Below, in pieces: positions 6,833 through 12,709 of a stretch of 16,461 nt of DNA. The position numbers and the translations under genes were made by a program. Each line of letters opens with the position of its first letter. Position 1 is the first letter of the stretch. The DNA comes from an uncultured bacterium (GTDB lineage Bacteria; Bacillota; Clostridia; Oscillospirales; Acutalibacteraceae): positions 1 to 16,461 of the forward strand of contig CAJMRT010000042.1 of assembly GCA_905215855.1 (NCBI GenBank). Direction: 5' to 3'. Under the pieces are notes generated by a model. That model ran no database searches, was not told the DNA's origin, and was given only the letters and a program-made list of their open reading frames with translations.

Positions 6833-7309
6833 ATGCCCGACTTTACAGTACGATACGCTAAAAAATCGGAACTTGAGCGTGTGAATGAAATTCGTTATCA
6901 GGTCAACAGGGTTCATTCAAACGGCAGACCTGATATATTCCGAGATGATTTCTGCGATGAGATGAAAAACATAGTATATAAAGTTTTTGAGAATGAATAT
7001 TCCGATGTTATTGTTGCCGTGAACGGTGATACAATCTGCGGATTTGCAACCGTTGAATACATAGTCAAGGAAAAATCTCCGTACAACTTGCAAAGAAAAT
7101 TTTATCGGATTGCTGAATTCGGAGTTGATGAAAACTTCCGCAGAATGGGCGTTGCAACCAAGCTGATAAATTTCTGCAAACAAGAGGCTAAGAACAGGGG
7201 CTTTGACAGGTTGGAGCTTGATGTGTGGGAATTCAACGAGGGTGCAATGAAGTTTTACGATTCCGTAGGATTCAAAACCTACAGAGAATACAAGGAAATG
7301 AATATTTAA
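6833..7309 (+). CDS. GNAT family N-acetyltransferase
   Basis: A second GNAT enzyme, 158 residues. Motif A is IAEFGVDENFRRMGVATKLI (about 96-115), with the acetyl-CoA loop RRMGVA. The C-terminal motif is ELDVWEFNEGAMKFYDSVGFKTY. The fold is standard, but the substrate is unknown; the N-terminal half (RYQVNRVHSNGRPDIFRDDF) resembles the small stand-alone GNATs often called RimI-like. It is not a copy of the preceding GNAT, as the two share only fold motifs. AAAGGAAGTGA precedes the ATG, and only 4 bases separate it from the gene before, so the pair is one transcription unit. It ends at a strong bidirectional terminator. Confidence 0.88.
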   Translation: MPDFTVRYAKKSELERVNEIRYQVNRVHSNGRPDIFRDDFCDEMKNIVYKVFENEYSDVIVAVNGDTICGFATVEYIVKEKSPYNLQRKFYRIAEFGVDENFRRMGVATKLINFCKQEAKNRGFDRLELDVWEFNEGAMKFYDSVGFKTYREYKEMNI

Positions 7310-7315
7310 ACCGAA

Positions 7316-7348
7316 AAAATCCGTATGAGATTGCTCCATACGGATTTT
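7316..7348. terminator. Bidirectional terminator between GNAT and NSS transporter genes
   Basis: Perfect 12-bp stem AAAATCCGTATG / CATACGGATTTT with a 9-base loop, and T-rich DNA on both sides. It serves the converging genes on both strands. Confidence 0.88.
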
Positions 7349-7369
7349 ATTTTGTGTATCAAATTTTAT

Positions 7370-8704
7370 TTATCGCCATTTAAAGGTGACGAGTCCGTAA
7401 ACATAGATAAATGCGATAGCTGTAGGAACTACATATTTGAAAATCGGTTTCATCCACGAACGCACTTTCATACCGATGCCCATGTTGGCTTCTTTAATGA
7501 AGTTATCCCAACCCCAGCCGAACTTGTTGCAACAGAACAGAGCAAGCACAAGAGAACCGAGAGGAAGAATATTTGTGGAAACAATGAAGTCCCAAAAATC
7601 AAGCCAAGTTGTACCCTCTGCAAACGGCTGAAAATGAAGAACGCTGAATCCGAGAGCCGTTGTGAGTGCAAGCACAAACACTACAATTCCGCAAATAAGA
7701 CTGCCTTTTCTTCTTGACCAGCCTGTCAAATCACGAATCATTGCAAGAATATTTTCGCAAACACCCAAAACGGTTGACATTGCCGCAAACACCATAAACA
7801 GGAAGAAGAGCGAACCCCATATTCTTCCGCCGGGCATATTGTTGAACACGGTTGCCATTGTGTCAAACAAAAGGTTCGGACCTGAATTAACTTCAAGGTT
7901 GTAAGTAAAGCAGGCAGGGAAGATGATTATGCCTGCAAGCAGAGCTACGAGTGTGTCAAGAGAGATAACATTGATTGCCTCGCCCATAAGTGAACGGTCT
8001 TTGCCGATATAACTTCCGAAAATAGCCATACCGCCCATACCTGTTGACAGCGAGAAAAATGCCTGATTCATCGCACCCACAACAACATCACCGTTGATTT
8101 TTGAAAAGTCGGGTTTGAGGTAAAATGTCATACCCTCACCCGAACCGCTCAAAAACAGACTGTGGATTGCAAGCACAATCATAAGTGCAAGCAAAGCAAT
8201 CATCATATATTTTGTTATCCTCTCAAGTCCGCCCTGAATGTTGAACGAGAGTATAACAAAGGCGATAACAACCGTTATCATCATAAAAATAACATTGACG
8301 GACGGATTTGCAATCATTGTGGTAAATCCGAGGTCACGGTTGTTACCCGTCAGAAAATTTATGAAGTAGTAAATTATCCAACCGCAAACAACTGTGTAAA
8401 AAGCCATAATTGCAAGGTTGCCCACAAGGCATGCCCAACCGAAACCGCCCCATTTTTGCTTTGGCTTTTCAAGTTTGCGGTACATTTTAATCGGACTTGT
8501 CTGTGCCGCTCTGCCCACCGAAAATTCCATTATCAAACACGGAATTCCCAAAACAATAAGACAGATGATGTACACAAGCATAAAACTTCCGCCACCGTAT
8601 TGTCCGCACATCCACGGAAACTTCCACACATTTCCGCAACCGATTGCACAGCCTGCCGAAAGCATTATAAAGCCGAGTCGGCTTCCTAATTTTTCACGAT
8701 TCAC
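7370..8704 (-). CDS. Sodium-dependent NSS (SNF) family amino acid transporter
   Basis: LeuT-fold neurotransmitter:sodium symporter, probably importing an amino acid with Na+; 444 residues with about 11 membrane helices, the usual bacterial form. Helix 1 reads FIMLSAGCAIGCGNVWKFPW (12-31). Ala20, Ile21 and Asn25 sit at the positions of the LeuT sodium-site residues, and Lys28 replaces the gating Arg. GGGSF follows (37-41), and helix 2 ends in the typical MEFSVGRAAQTSPI. The start is GTG at 8704 (encoding MNREKLGSRLGF) with AGGAGG nine bases upstream. An 18-codon leader ORF overlaps this start by 4 bases (GTGA), so translation is likely coupled. A LysR regulator is divergent. The substrate is unknown. 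Confidence 0.92.
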   Translation of the reverse strand: MNREKLGSRLGFIMLSAGCAIGCGNVWKFPWMCGQYGGGSFMLVYIICLIVLGIPCLIMEFSVGRAAQTSPIKMYRKLEKPKQKWGGFGWACLVGNLAIMAFYTVVCGWIIYYFINFLTGNNRDLGFTTMIANPSVNVIFMMITVVIAFVILSFNIQGGLERITKYMMIALLALMIVLAIHSLFLSGSGEGMTFYLKPDFSKINGDVVVGAMNQAFFSLSTGMGGMAIFGSYIGKDRSLMGEAINVISLDTLVALLAGIIIFPACFTYNLEVNSGPNLLFDTMATVFNNMPGGRIWGSLFFLFMVFAAMSTVLGVCENILAMIRDLTGWSRRKGSLICGIVVFVLALTTALGFSVLHFQPFAEGTTWLDFWDFIVSTNILPLGSLVLALFCCNKFGWGWDNFIKEANMGIGMKVRSWMKPIFKYVVPTAIAFIYVYGLVTFKWR

Positions 8705-8757
8705 AACACAAGTCCTCCTGCCGAATTTATTTTATCTACACAATATTTTTTCGTCAT
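8701..8757 (-). CDS. 18-codon leader ORF coupled to the NSS transporter
   Basis: Too short for ordinary gene finders. It encodes MTKKYCVDKINSAGGLVL, with a strong AAAGGAG (8772-8766) 8 bases before the ATG. Its TGA overlaps the transporter's GTG start as GTGA. The transporter's own AGGAGG lies inside the last codons of this ORF (GGA GGA). It starts about 32 bases after the predicted transcription start. The peptide is not hydrophobic, so it does not look like the membrane small subunit found with some NSS carriers. It is more likely a translational-coupling leader, possibly an attenuating one. There is no run of one amino acid to name an effector. Confidence 0.6.
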   Translation of the reverse strand: MTKKYCVDKINSAGGLVL

Positions 8758-8795
8758 AAATACTGCTCCTTTGTTTATTTTGCAATACAAAGAGT

Positions 8796-8824
8796 AGTAT
8801 AGCAAATAAAATACCATTTGTAAA
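8796..8824 (-). promoter_or_regulatory. Promoter of the leader ORF and NSS transporter
   Basis: On the minus strand: TTTACA (8824-8819), 17 bases, TATACT (8801-8796). Its -35 box overlaps that of the divergent lysR promoter. Confidence 0.78.
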
Positions 8825-8846
8825 ATTGATAAAACTGTGCTATAAT
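8818..8846 (+). promoter_or_regulatory. Promoter of the lysR gene
   Basis: TTGTAA (8818-8823), 17 bases, TATAAT (8841-8846), with the extended TGC. The -35 occupies nearly the same bases as the -35 of the transporter promoter on the other strand. Confidence 0.78.
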
Positions 8847-8861
8847 AACGAAAATATCGTT
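8847..8861. promoter_or_regulatory. Candidate LysR operator
   Basis: The inverted repeat AACGA-AAATA-TCGTT directly follows the lysR -10 box. It is a possible autoregulatory site, assigned by position only. Confidence 0.35.
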
Positions 8862-8882
8862 CGTATAAAAGAGGATTTAGTT

Positions 8883-9770
8883 ATGGATACTAATGTGCTT
8901 AAAACCTTTGTAGCTGTGTGCGAATATTCGGGATTTTCTGCTGCAGCGGAAAAGCTCGGCTATACCCAGTCAACCGTTTCATCACAGATAAAACAGTTGG
9001 AAAGCGAGCTTAACACGGTGCTTTTTGACCGCTTTTACCACAGAATCAGCCTGACTTCCGACGGCATAACGGTTCTGCAACACGCAAGAGAAATTCTTGA
9101 ATCTCACGAAAAGATGCTTGAAGATTTGCGTACCCCCGAAACAATTGAGGGCAACATTCGCCTTGCAATGTCAAGTTCTGTCTGCAACCGATTTTTTAAA
9201 GATGATTTTCTTGAGTTCAGAAAGCATTTTCCTAATATTCACCTTGTCGTTGTCGAAAGCGGTACAGAGCAGATGTTTGATATGTTACGCAAAAATGAGG
9301 TTGATTTGATTTTTACGCTTGACAGCCACATTTATGATTCGGAATTTATAATTTGTGCAGAGCATGAGGAAAAGGTTCACTTCTTTGCATCAGTTGACAA
9401 TCCACTTTTGAATAAAGAAAATATTTCGCTAAAAGAATTATGCACCGAGGATTTTGTACTGACCGAAAGTAATATGAGCTACAGAAAATTGCTCAACAAT
9501 GAACTTGCCGCACAATCGCTTGAAATTCACCCTGTTTTGGAAATAGGAAACCCTCTGCAAATTTGTTCTCTGATCAAAAACAGCAAAATGATCTCGTTCT
9601 TGCCTGATTTCATCACGGAGGATTACTACAATCCGGGAGAGATAAAACATCTTCCCGTCAACGATTGTGATGTTTCGGTGTGGACGCAGTTGCTTGTCCA
9701 CAAAAACAAGTGGAAATCTCCTGCGCTTAATGCGTTTATTGATTTTTATCGGGATGTTATACGAAAATAA
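8883..9770 (+). CDS. LysR family transcriptional regulator
   Basis: DNA-binding regulator of 295 residues. The N-terminal winged helix-turn-helix is textbook LysR: FVAVCEYSGFSAAAEKLGYTQSTVSSQIKQLE (about 8-39), then LFDRFYHRISLTSDG. A linker helix precedes a periplasmic-binding-protein-like effector domain (about 90-290) beginning GNIRLAMSSSVC. ATG 8883 was chosen over the in-frame ATG at 8826 because AGAGGA lies 7 bases before it and the upstream codons cover the promoter. Orientation opposite the NSS transporter, with shared promoter bases, suggests it controls that gene, as is usual for divergent LysR pairs. The ligand is unknown. It converges on the cut end of cotJC, and no terminator is visible after it. 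Confidence 0.93.
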   Translation: MDTNVLKTFVAVCEYSGFSAAAEKLGYTQSTVSSQIKQLESELNTVLFDRFYHRISLTSDGITVLQHAREILESHEKMLEDLRTPETIEGNIRLAMSSSVCNRFFKDDFLEFRKHFPNIHLVVVESGTEQMFDMLRKNEVDLIFTLDSHIYDSEFIICAEHEEKVHFFASVDNPLLNKENISLKELCTEDFVLTESNMSYRKLLNNELAAQSLEIHPVLEIGNPLQICSLIKNSKMISFLPDFITEDYYNPGEIKHLPVNDCDVSVWTQLLVHKNKWKSPALNAFIDFYRDVIRK

Positions 9771-9788
9771 AAAGTATCACATTTTGCC

Positions 9789-9887
9789 TTACGCACCGCC
9801 GTATTGCGTTATGATAATCTTGGCAAGCTTTGCGTTCGGCTTTTTGATATTGACGGGGTACTGTAACTTTTTTTCATAGACAAACAT
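9789..9887 (-). pseudogene. cotJC: cotJC remnant (N-terminal 32 codons only)
   Basis: CotJC is a manganese-catalase-like spore coat protein of about 190 residues, normally third in cotJABC. Here only its N-terminus remains: the ORF starts MFVYEKKLQYPVNIK and ends IIITQYGGA before TAA (9791-9789). This matches the conserved family start, which I recall as YEKKLQYPV...LAKYLIEQYGGxDGELAA. The ATG overlaps the cotJB stop as TGATG. After the stop, two codons in frame (GGC AAA, where family members have Gly-Glu) still resemble the family. Then, within about 18 bases, the 3' end of lysR on the other strand begins. The catalytic ferritin-like part is absent from the window. It was too short to appear as a normal gene call. 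Confidence 0.8.
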
Positions 9888-10150
9888 CAGCAATCCTCCT
9901 CGTTTTCCCACGGCCACGGTCCCTTTATCCAGCTCCACATATTGGTGCTTGTCATACTCTTTTTCAAAGGACCGAATTTTTCTTCATATTCTTCAACAAG
10001 CGGTTTCAATTTTTCTTTGAAACCGTTCATTTTTTGTATCATTGCTGTATCGTGCGGATGAGTGTCAAGATAAATCTGAAGGTCAAGTGCGGCAAATTCG
10101 TAGGTTGAAATTTTCTTTAAAAGAATTTCTCTTTCAGTCAAGTCCCTCAC
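9887..10150 (-). CDS. cotJB: Spore coat protein CotJB
   Basis: Small spore coat component of 87 residues, made in the mother cell in Bacillus and needed with CotJA and CotJC for the inner coat. The visible family core is LTEREILLKKISTYEFAALDLQIYLDTHPHD (about 4-34), then MNGFKEKLKPLVEEYEEKFGPL. The C-terminus is aromatic (MWSWIKGPWPWENEEDC), as in relatives. The start used is GTG at 10150, which overlaps the end of cotJA by 17 bases; a TTG four codons on is an alternative. The open frame continues far upstream of this without a sensible start, since that part is the shadow of cotJA. It is followed by the truncated cotJC with a TGATG overlap. Confidence 0.87.
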   Translation of the reverse strand: MRDLTEREILLKKISTYEFAALDLQIYLDTHPHDTAMIQKMNGFKEKLKPLVEEYEEKFGPLKKSMTSTNMWSWIKGPWPWENEEDC

Positions 10151-10334
10151 CGCATTTCTTTCCGTAGAATGGTTTGTTGAGAACGGGGAACATTGTACCC
10201 GACTCAAGTCCCTGCAACGGGCTGTAGGTTGGGGAGTCGAACTGCTGAAAGGGAACATATGCCATAGCCTCGCATGTTCTTTTGGGCAGACTCGGTATTC
10301 CGTATTGCTGAGAAATAATTTCTTTAATATCCAA
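10134..10334 (-). CDS. cotJA: Spore coat protein CotJA
   Basis: First gene of the cotJ set, a 66-residue Pro/aromatic-rich spore coat protein. The diagnostic core is MAYVPFQQFDSPTYSPLQGLESGTMFPVLNKPF (about 24-56), matching the family pattern AYVPxQxW...GLxxGTxFPxLxxPF. The start is TTG at 10334 (MDIKEIISQQYG), supported by AAAAAGGAG placed 7 bases before it; no ATG fits as well. The gene overlaps cotJB by 17 bases. Expression is expected only during sporulation in the mother cell; a weak sigma-K-like promoter lies upstream. A cotJ set marks the host as a spore former or a descendant of one. Confidence 0.9.
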   Translation of the reverse strand: MDIKEIISQQYGIPSLPKRTCEAMAYVPFQQFDSPTYSPLQGLESGTMFPVLNKPFYGKKCGEGLD

Positions 10335-10350
10335 TTTAATTCTCCTTTTT

Positions 10351-10378
10351 GTTCAAACTTATGAACATTGCTGTTCAT
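10351..10378. promoter_or_regulatory. Nested palindromes before cotJA
   Basis: GTTCA-AACTTA-TGAAC (10351-10366) interlocks with ATGAACA-TTGC-TGTTCAT (10361-10378), giving three arms of the same TGAAC/GTTCA word. This is either an operator or an RNA structure in the cotJA leader. Confidence 0.4.
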
Positions 10379-10382
10379 TCTC

Positions 10383-10408
10383 ATAATATGCCCGTTTCAA
10401 ACTTGTGT
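10383..10408 (-). promoter_or_regulatory. Possible sporulation (sigma-K/E-type) promoter of cotJ
   Basis: On the minus strand AC (10408-10407), 16 bases, then CATATTATG (10390-10382). This is close to the sigma-K pattern AC-N16/17-CATAnnnTA, also resembling sigma-E -10 boxes. No good sigma-A promoter is seen. Confidence 0.35.
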
Positions 10409-10417
10409 TTACATAAT

Positions 10418-10452
10418 AAAAAAACAGAGCCGACAGCAATGCCGTCAGCCCT
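10418..10452 (-). terminator. Intrinsic terminator of thiT
   Basis: On the minus strand, a 12-bp stem AGGGCTGACGGC / GCTGTCGGCTCT (three G-T pairs, loop ATT) is followed by seven T residues. It lies between thiT and the cotJ genes. Confidence 0.88.
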
Positions 10453-10488
10453 GATACAGAGGTTTTACCGTGAATATCCGATTAAATG

Positions 10489-11322
10489 TTAATTAACCTT
10501 TTTGGCAGAATTTGAAGTAACCTTTGCAATGATTGCAAAAACTACGCAAAGCACAATTCCGATTGCCGAAACGATGCCTACAAGAGTGAAGTTTGTGTTT
10601 GAAATGAGTGAAAAATCAAGCACACCGCTGTCGGGATTCTGAAGTGATGCAAAAACTGCAACAGCGTCAATAATTACGGCAACCATAAGTGAAAGAATTG
10701 AAATTGATGCCGAAACTGTTTCCGTAAGGTTTTTTTCAATTTTCTTTGCAACGCTGATTTTTTCACTTCTGAAGTTAAGACAGCCGAAAAGCCAGAATAC
10801 AGCCGCCGCATTGATTATTGTTTCGGGAATCATATATGTAGCGTTGTAGCTGAGTGAATAGAGAAGTCCGTCGGTTGAGGGGATTGAAACACCTGCCCAT
10901 ACGGTACAGCCCGAAATTACATGACAGATATATCTTAAAGCACAAACTCCTACCGTGCCTGTTACGGCAGCGGCAGACGGATTGCTGACCTTGTTTCTGA
11001 GAAAGCCTGCAAGACCAATAACCGTGAATGCGAATATATAGTCCAAGAAAATGATTGTTACAGCTGCCAAAAATGATGTTGCGTATGAAAGAGTTGACGC
11101 AGTTTGAATAAGCTGAATAATGCTGAATACAAATCCCGAAAGCAATCCCCATTTTACACCGTGACGATATGAGATAATTACAATCGGAACAATGCTGAAT
11201 GCGGTAACACTGCCGCCGTAGGGAAGTTCAAGGATTTTTACAAAGCTTAAAACTGCCGCAAGTGCAATCATAATTGCACATTCGCACATAACAAGTGCAT
11301 TTTTCTTACCGTTCGTTTTCAT
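10489..11322 (-). CDS. thiT: Thiamine transporter ThiT (ECF S component), extended
   Basis: Membrane S component that binds thiamine and works with a shared ECF energizing module (not in this window). The first ~190 residues match ThiT: LPYGGSVTAFSIVPIVIISYRHGVKWGLLSGF (about 33-64), the LDYIFAF helix, and the thiamine-binding region ALRYICHVISGCTVWAGVS...YNATYMIPETIINA, with the His, Trp, Tyr and Asn residues expected near the ligand. At 277 residues it is about 85 longer than typical ThiT (180-200). The extra C-terminal part (about 193-277) has a charged linker and two more hydrophobic helices (about 203-225 and 244-267). AAGGAG lies 8 bases before the ATG. A TPP riboswitch with terminator precedes it, which confirms the assignment. 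Confidence 0.93.
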   Translation of the reverse strand: MKTNGKKNALVMCECAIMIALAAVLSFVKILELPYGGSVTAFSIVPIVIISYRHGVKWGLLSGFVFSIIQLIQTASTLSYATSFLAAVTIIFLDYIFAFTVIGLAGFLRNKVSNPSAAAVTGTVGVCALRYICHVISGCTVWAGVSIPSTDGLLYSLSYNATYMIPETIINAAAVFWLFGCLNFRSEKISVAKKIEKNLTETVSASISILSLMVAVIIDAVAVFASLQNPDSGVLDFSLISNTNFTLVGIVSAIGIVLCVVFAIIAKVTSNSAKKVN

Positions 11323-11368
11323 TAAAACTACTCCTTAAAATAAAATTCTCTCGGAGAAAAAACACAAC

Positions 11369-11398
11369 AAAAAGGAGTATGCCAAAAAGACATACTCC
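11369..11398 (-). terminator. Riboswitch-controlled terminator before thiT
   Basis: On the minus strand GGAGTATG, a 9-base loop, CATACTCC, then TTTTTGTTG. It stands between the TPP aptamer and the thiT start, so it is the likely expression platform. A small AAGTG-TACG-CACTT hairpin lies just before it. Confidence 0.85.
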
Positions 11399-11423
11399 AA
11401 GTGCGTACACTTCAAGCTTAATA

Positions 11424-11500
11424 TGTCCCTTCGTTGGCATTATCCAAATCAGGTTGACGGTCGAAATCGAATTTCCTCTCAGCCGGTAACAGCTCCCGTT
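11424..11500 (-). ncRNA. TPP riboswitch (THI element)
   Basis: The minus strand carries the conserved thiamine pyrophosphate aptamer: GGGAGCTGTTACCGGCTGAGAGG with the invariant CTGAGA (11482-11477), then ACCTGATTTGGATAATGCC and AACGAAGGGA, the conserved 3' half. When TPP binds, the terminator at 11369-11398 should form and thiT transcription stops. Confidence 0.95.
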
Positions 11501-11531
11501 TTGTATGTGATTATTCTCACTTTAATTCCGA

Positions 11532-11568
11532 ATATTACACATCCTTAGGTAGTGTAATATTTACACTA
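11532..11568. repeat. Overlapping palindromes in the thiT 5' region
   Basis: ATATTACAC (11532-11540) pairs with GTGTAATAT (11552-11560). The second arm also pairs in TAGTGTAA-TAT-TTACACTA (11550-11568). The latter covers the predicted thiT transcription start. The two pairings exclude each other. Confidence 0.55.
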
Positions 11569-11570
11569 CA

Positions 11571-11599
11571 ATTATAAACTGTATTTGACAATTTGTAAA
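11571..11599 (-). promoter_or_regulatory. Promoter of the TPP riboswitch-thiT unit
   Basis: On the minus strand: TTTACA (11599-11594), 17 bases, TATAAT (11576-11571). It starts the transcript about 65 bases before the aptamer. Confidence 0.8.
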
Positions 11600-11637
11600 G
11601 TCTTTTGTGTGCAATGTTACAGATAATCGGATATCAA

Positions 11638-11667
11638 TTGACAAATGCTTTGCTTTTGTGCTAATAT
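11638..11667 (+). promoter_or_regulatory. Promoter of the formate/nitrite channel gene
   Basis: TTGACA (11638-11643), 18 bases, TAATAT (11662-11667), preceded by TGTGC as in two other promoters here. Confidence 0.6.
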
Positions 11668-11748
11668 GTAATCTGTGATTTTGTGGTTTATTGCCGAATG
11701 GCAGTACATTTTGCAACAATTGACAAACTAATTGAAGAAGGTTTTTTA

Positions 11749-12591
11749 ATGGACAGCAGATTTAATTCACCGGCTGAAATTGCGTCGCTGGTGTCAAAAT
11801 CAGGTGTAACAAAATCAATGCTTCCTCTGCTGAAAATGATTTTGCTCGGACTTATGGCAGGCGCATTTATCGCATTCGGCGGTGCGGCAAGTGATGTTGC
11901 AATGCACGGAGTTGCCGATGTGGGGCTTGCAAGAGTGGTTGCAGGCGTAATCTTCCCTGTAGGACTTATGCTCGTTGTGTTCACAGGCAGTGAACTTTTT
12001 ACAGGCAACTGCCTTATGATTATTCCGACGCTTGAAAAGAAAATCAAGGCTGTTTCAATGATAAAGAATCTTGTTGCGGTTTATATTTCAAATTTTGTCG
12101 GTGCAATGATTATTGATTTGCTGATATTTTTTTCGGGGCAGCTCAATTATTCAAACGGCGGACTCGGTGCTTTTACAATCAAGGTTGCACTTGCCAAAAC
12201 AACAATCAATCCTGCAACGGCAATTATCAGCGGCATACTTTGCAACATTCTCGTATGCCTTGCAATCGTTATGGCGACAGGCGCAACAGATGCAATAGGT
12301 AAGATCTTCGGTGTATTTTTCCCGATTTGCGCATTTGTAGTCTGCGGATTTGAACACTGCGTTGCAAATATGTTCTATATTCCGACAGGTGTTATGGCGG
12401 CAATGAATCCCGAATATGTTGCAAAAGCTCAGGAGCTTTACGGTATTACGGCACAGCAATGTCAGAATCTTGCAAATCTTTCGGGCTGTGAATCTCTGTT
12501 GTTCGTTACAATCGGCAACATAATCGGCGGTATGGTCTTTGTGGGACTTCCGCTCTATTTTGCCTATATTCGCAAAAAGAAAAGTGCTTAA
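11749..12591 (+). CDS. Formate/nitrite transporter (FNT family channel)
   Basis: Pentameric membrane channel of the FocA/NirC/FNT family that moves formate, nitrite or a similar small anion. From ATG 11749 it has 280 residues and six hydrophobic helices. Family motifs: MAGAFIAFGGAASDVA (helix 1), VFTGSELFTGNCLM (the broken helix with the selectivity threonine), GILCNILVCLAIVMA, and CGFEHCVANMFYIP with the central-pore histidine. In a fermenting gut anaerobe formate export is the likeliest role; nitrite or hydrosulfide remain possible. An upstream in-frame ATG at 11683 was rejected because GAAGAAGG stands 7 bases before 11749. The gene is monocistronic, ended by the terminator at 12615-12644. 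It is divergent from thiT but does not share promoter bases with it. Confidence 0.93.
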   Translation: MDSRFNSPAEIASLVSKSGVTKSMLPLLKMILLGLMAGAFIAFGGAASDVAMHGVADVGLARVVAGVIFPVGLMLVVFTGSELFTGNCLMIIPTLEKKIKAVSMIKNLVAVYISNFVGAMIIDLLIFFSGQLNYSNGGLGAFTIKVALAKTTINPATAIISGILCNILVCLAIVMATGATDAIGKIFGVFFPICAFVVCGFEHCVANMFYIPTGVMAAMNPEYVAKAQELYGITAQQCQNLANLSGCESLLFVTIGNIIGGMVFVGLPLYFAYIRKKKSA

Positions 12592-12614
12592 AATACATAA
12601 ACATAAATAATTCA

Positions 12615-12644
12615 AGAGAGCAGTCGTTTTGACTGCTCTTTTTC
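12615..12644 (+). terminator. Intrinsic terminator of the FNT gene
   Basis: AGAGCAGTC-GTTTT-GACTGCTCT, a 9-bp perfect stem, is followed by a T-rich run. Confidence 0.88.
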
Positions 12645-12650
12645 TTTTTA

Positions 12651-12679
12651 GTGCAAATTATTTAAAAGTATGTTATAAT
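12651..12679 (+). promoter_or_regulatory. Promoter of tex
   Basis: Extended -10 TGT-TATAAT (12671-12679) with a weak -35 GTGCAA at 17 bases. The start codon follows 30 bases later. Confidence 0.55.
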
Positions 12680-12709
12680 AAGCCTTACAAAACAAAAACG
12701 GAGGATATA

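Noticed and set aside
7370..7717. Plus-strand ORFs opposite the NSS transporter (also 8162-8759)
   Set aside because: They have no family features or ribosome binding sites. They are antisense shadows of a clear membrane protein gene.
8590..8597. Tyr36 of the NSS transporter, in place of the Asn of the common NGGG motif, as a lost sodium ligand
   Set aside because: The LeuT sodium ligand Asn27 lies earlier, in the GN motif, and is kept here as Asn25. The NGGG position is variable in bacterial relatives.
10151..10384. Extended N-terminus of CotJB (a 165-residue open frame)
   Set aside because: The upstream part has biased, low-information composition and is the shifted frame of cotJA. The family length is about 87.
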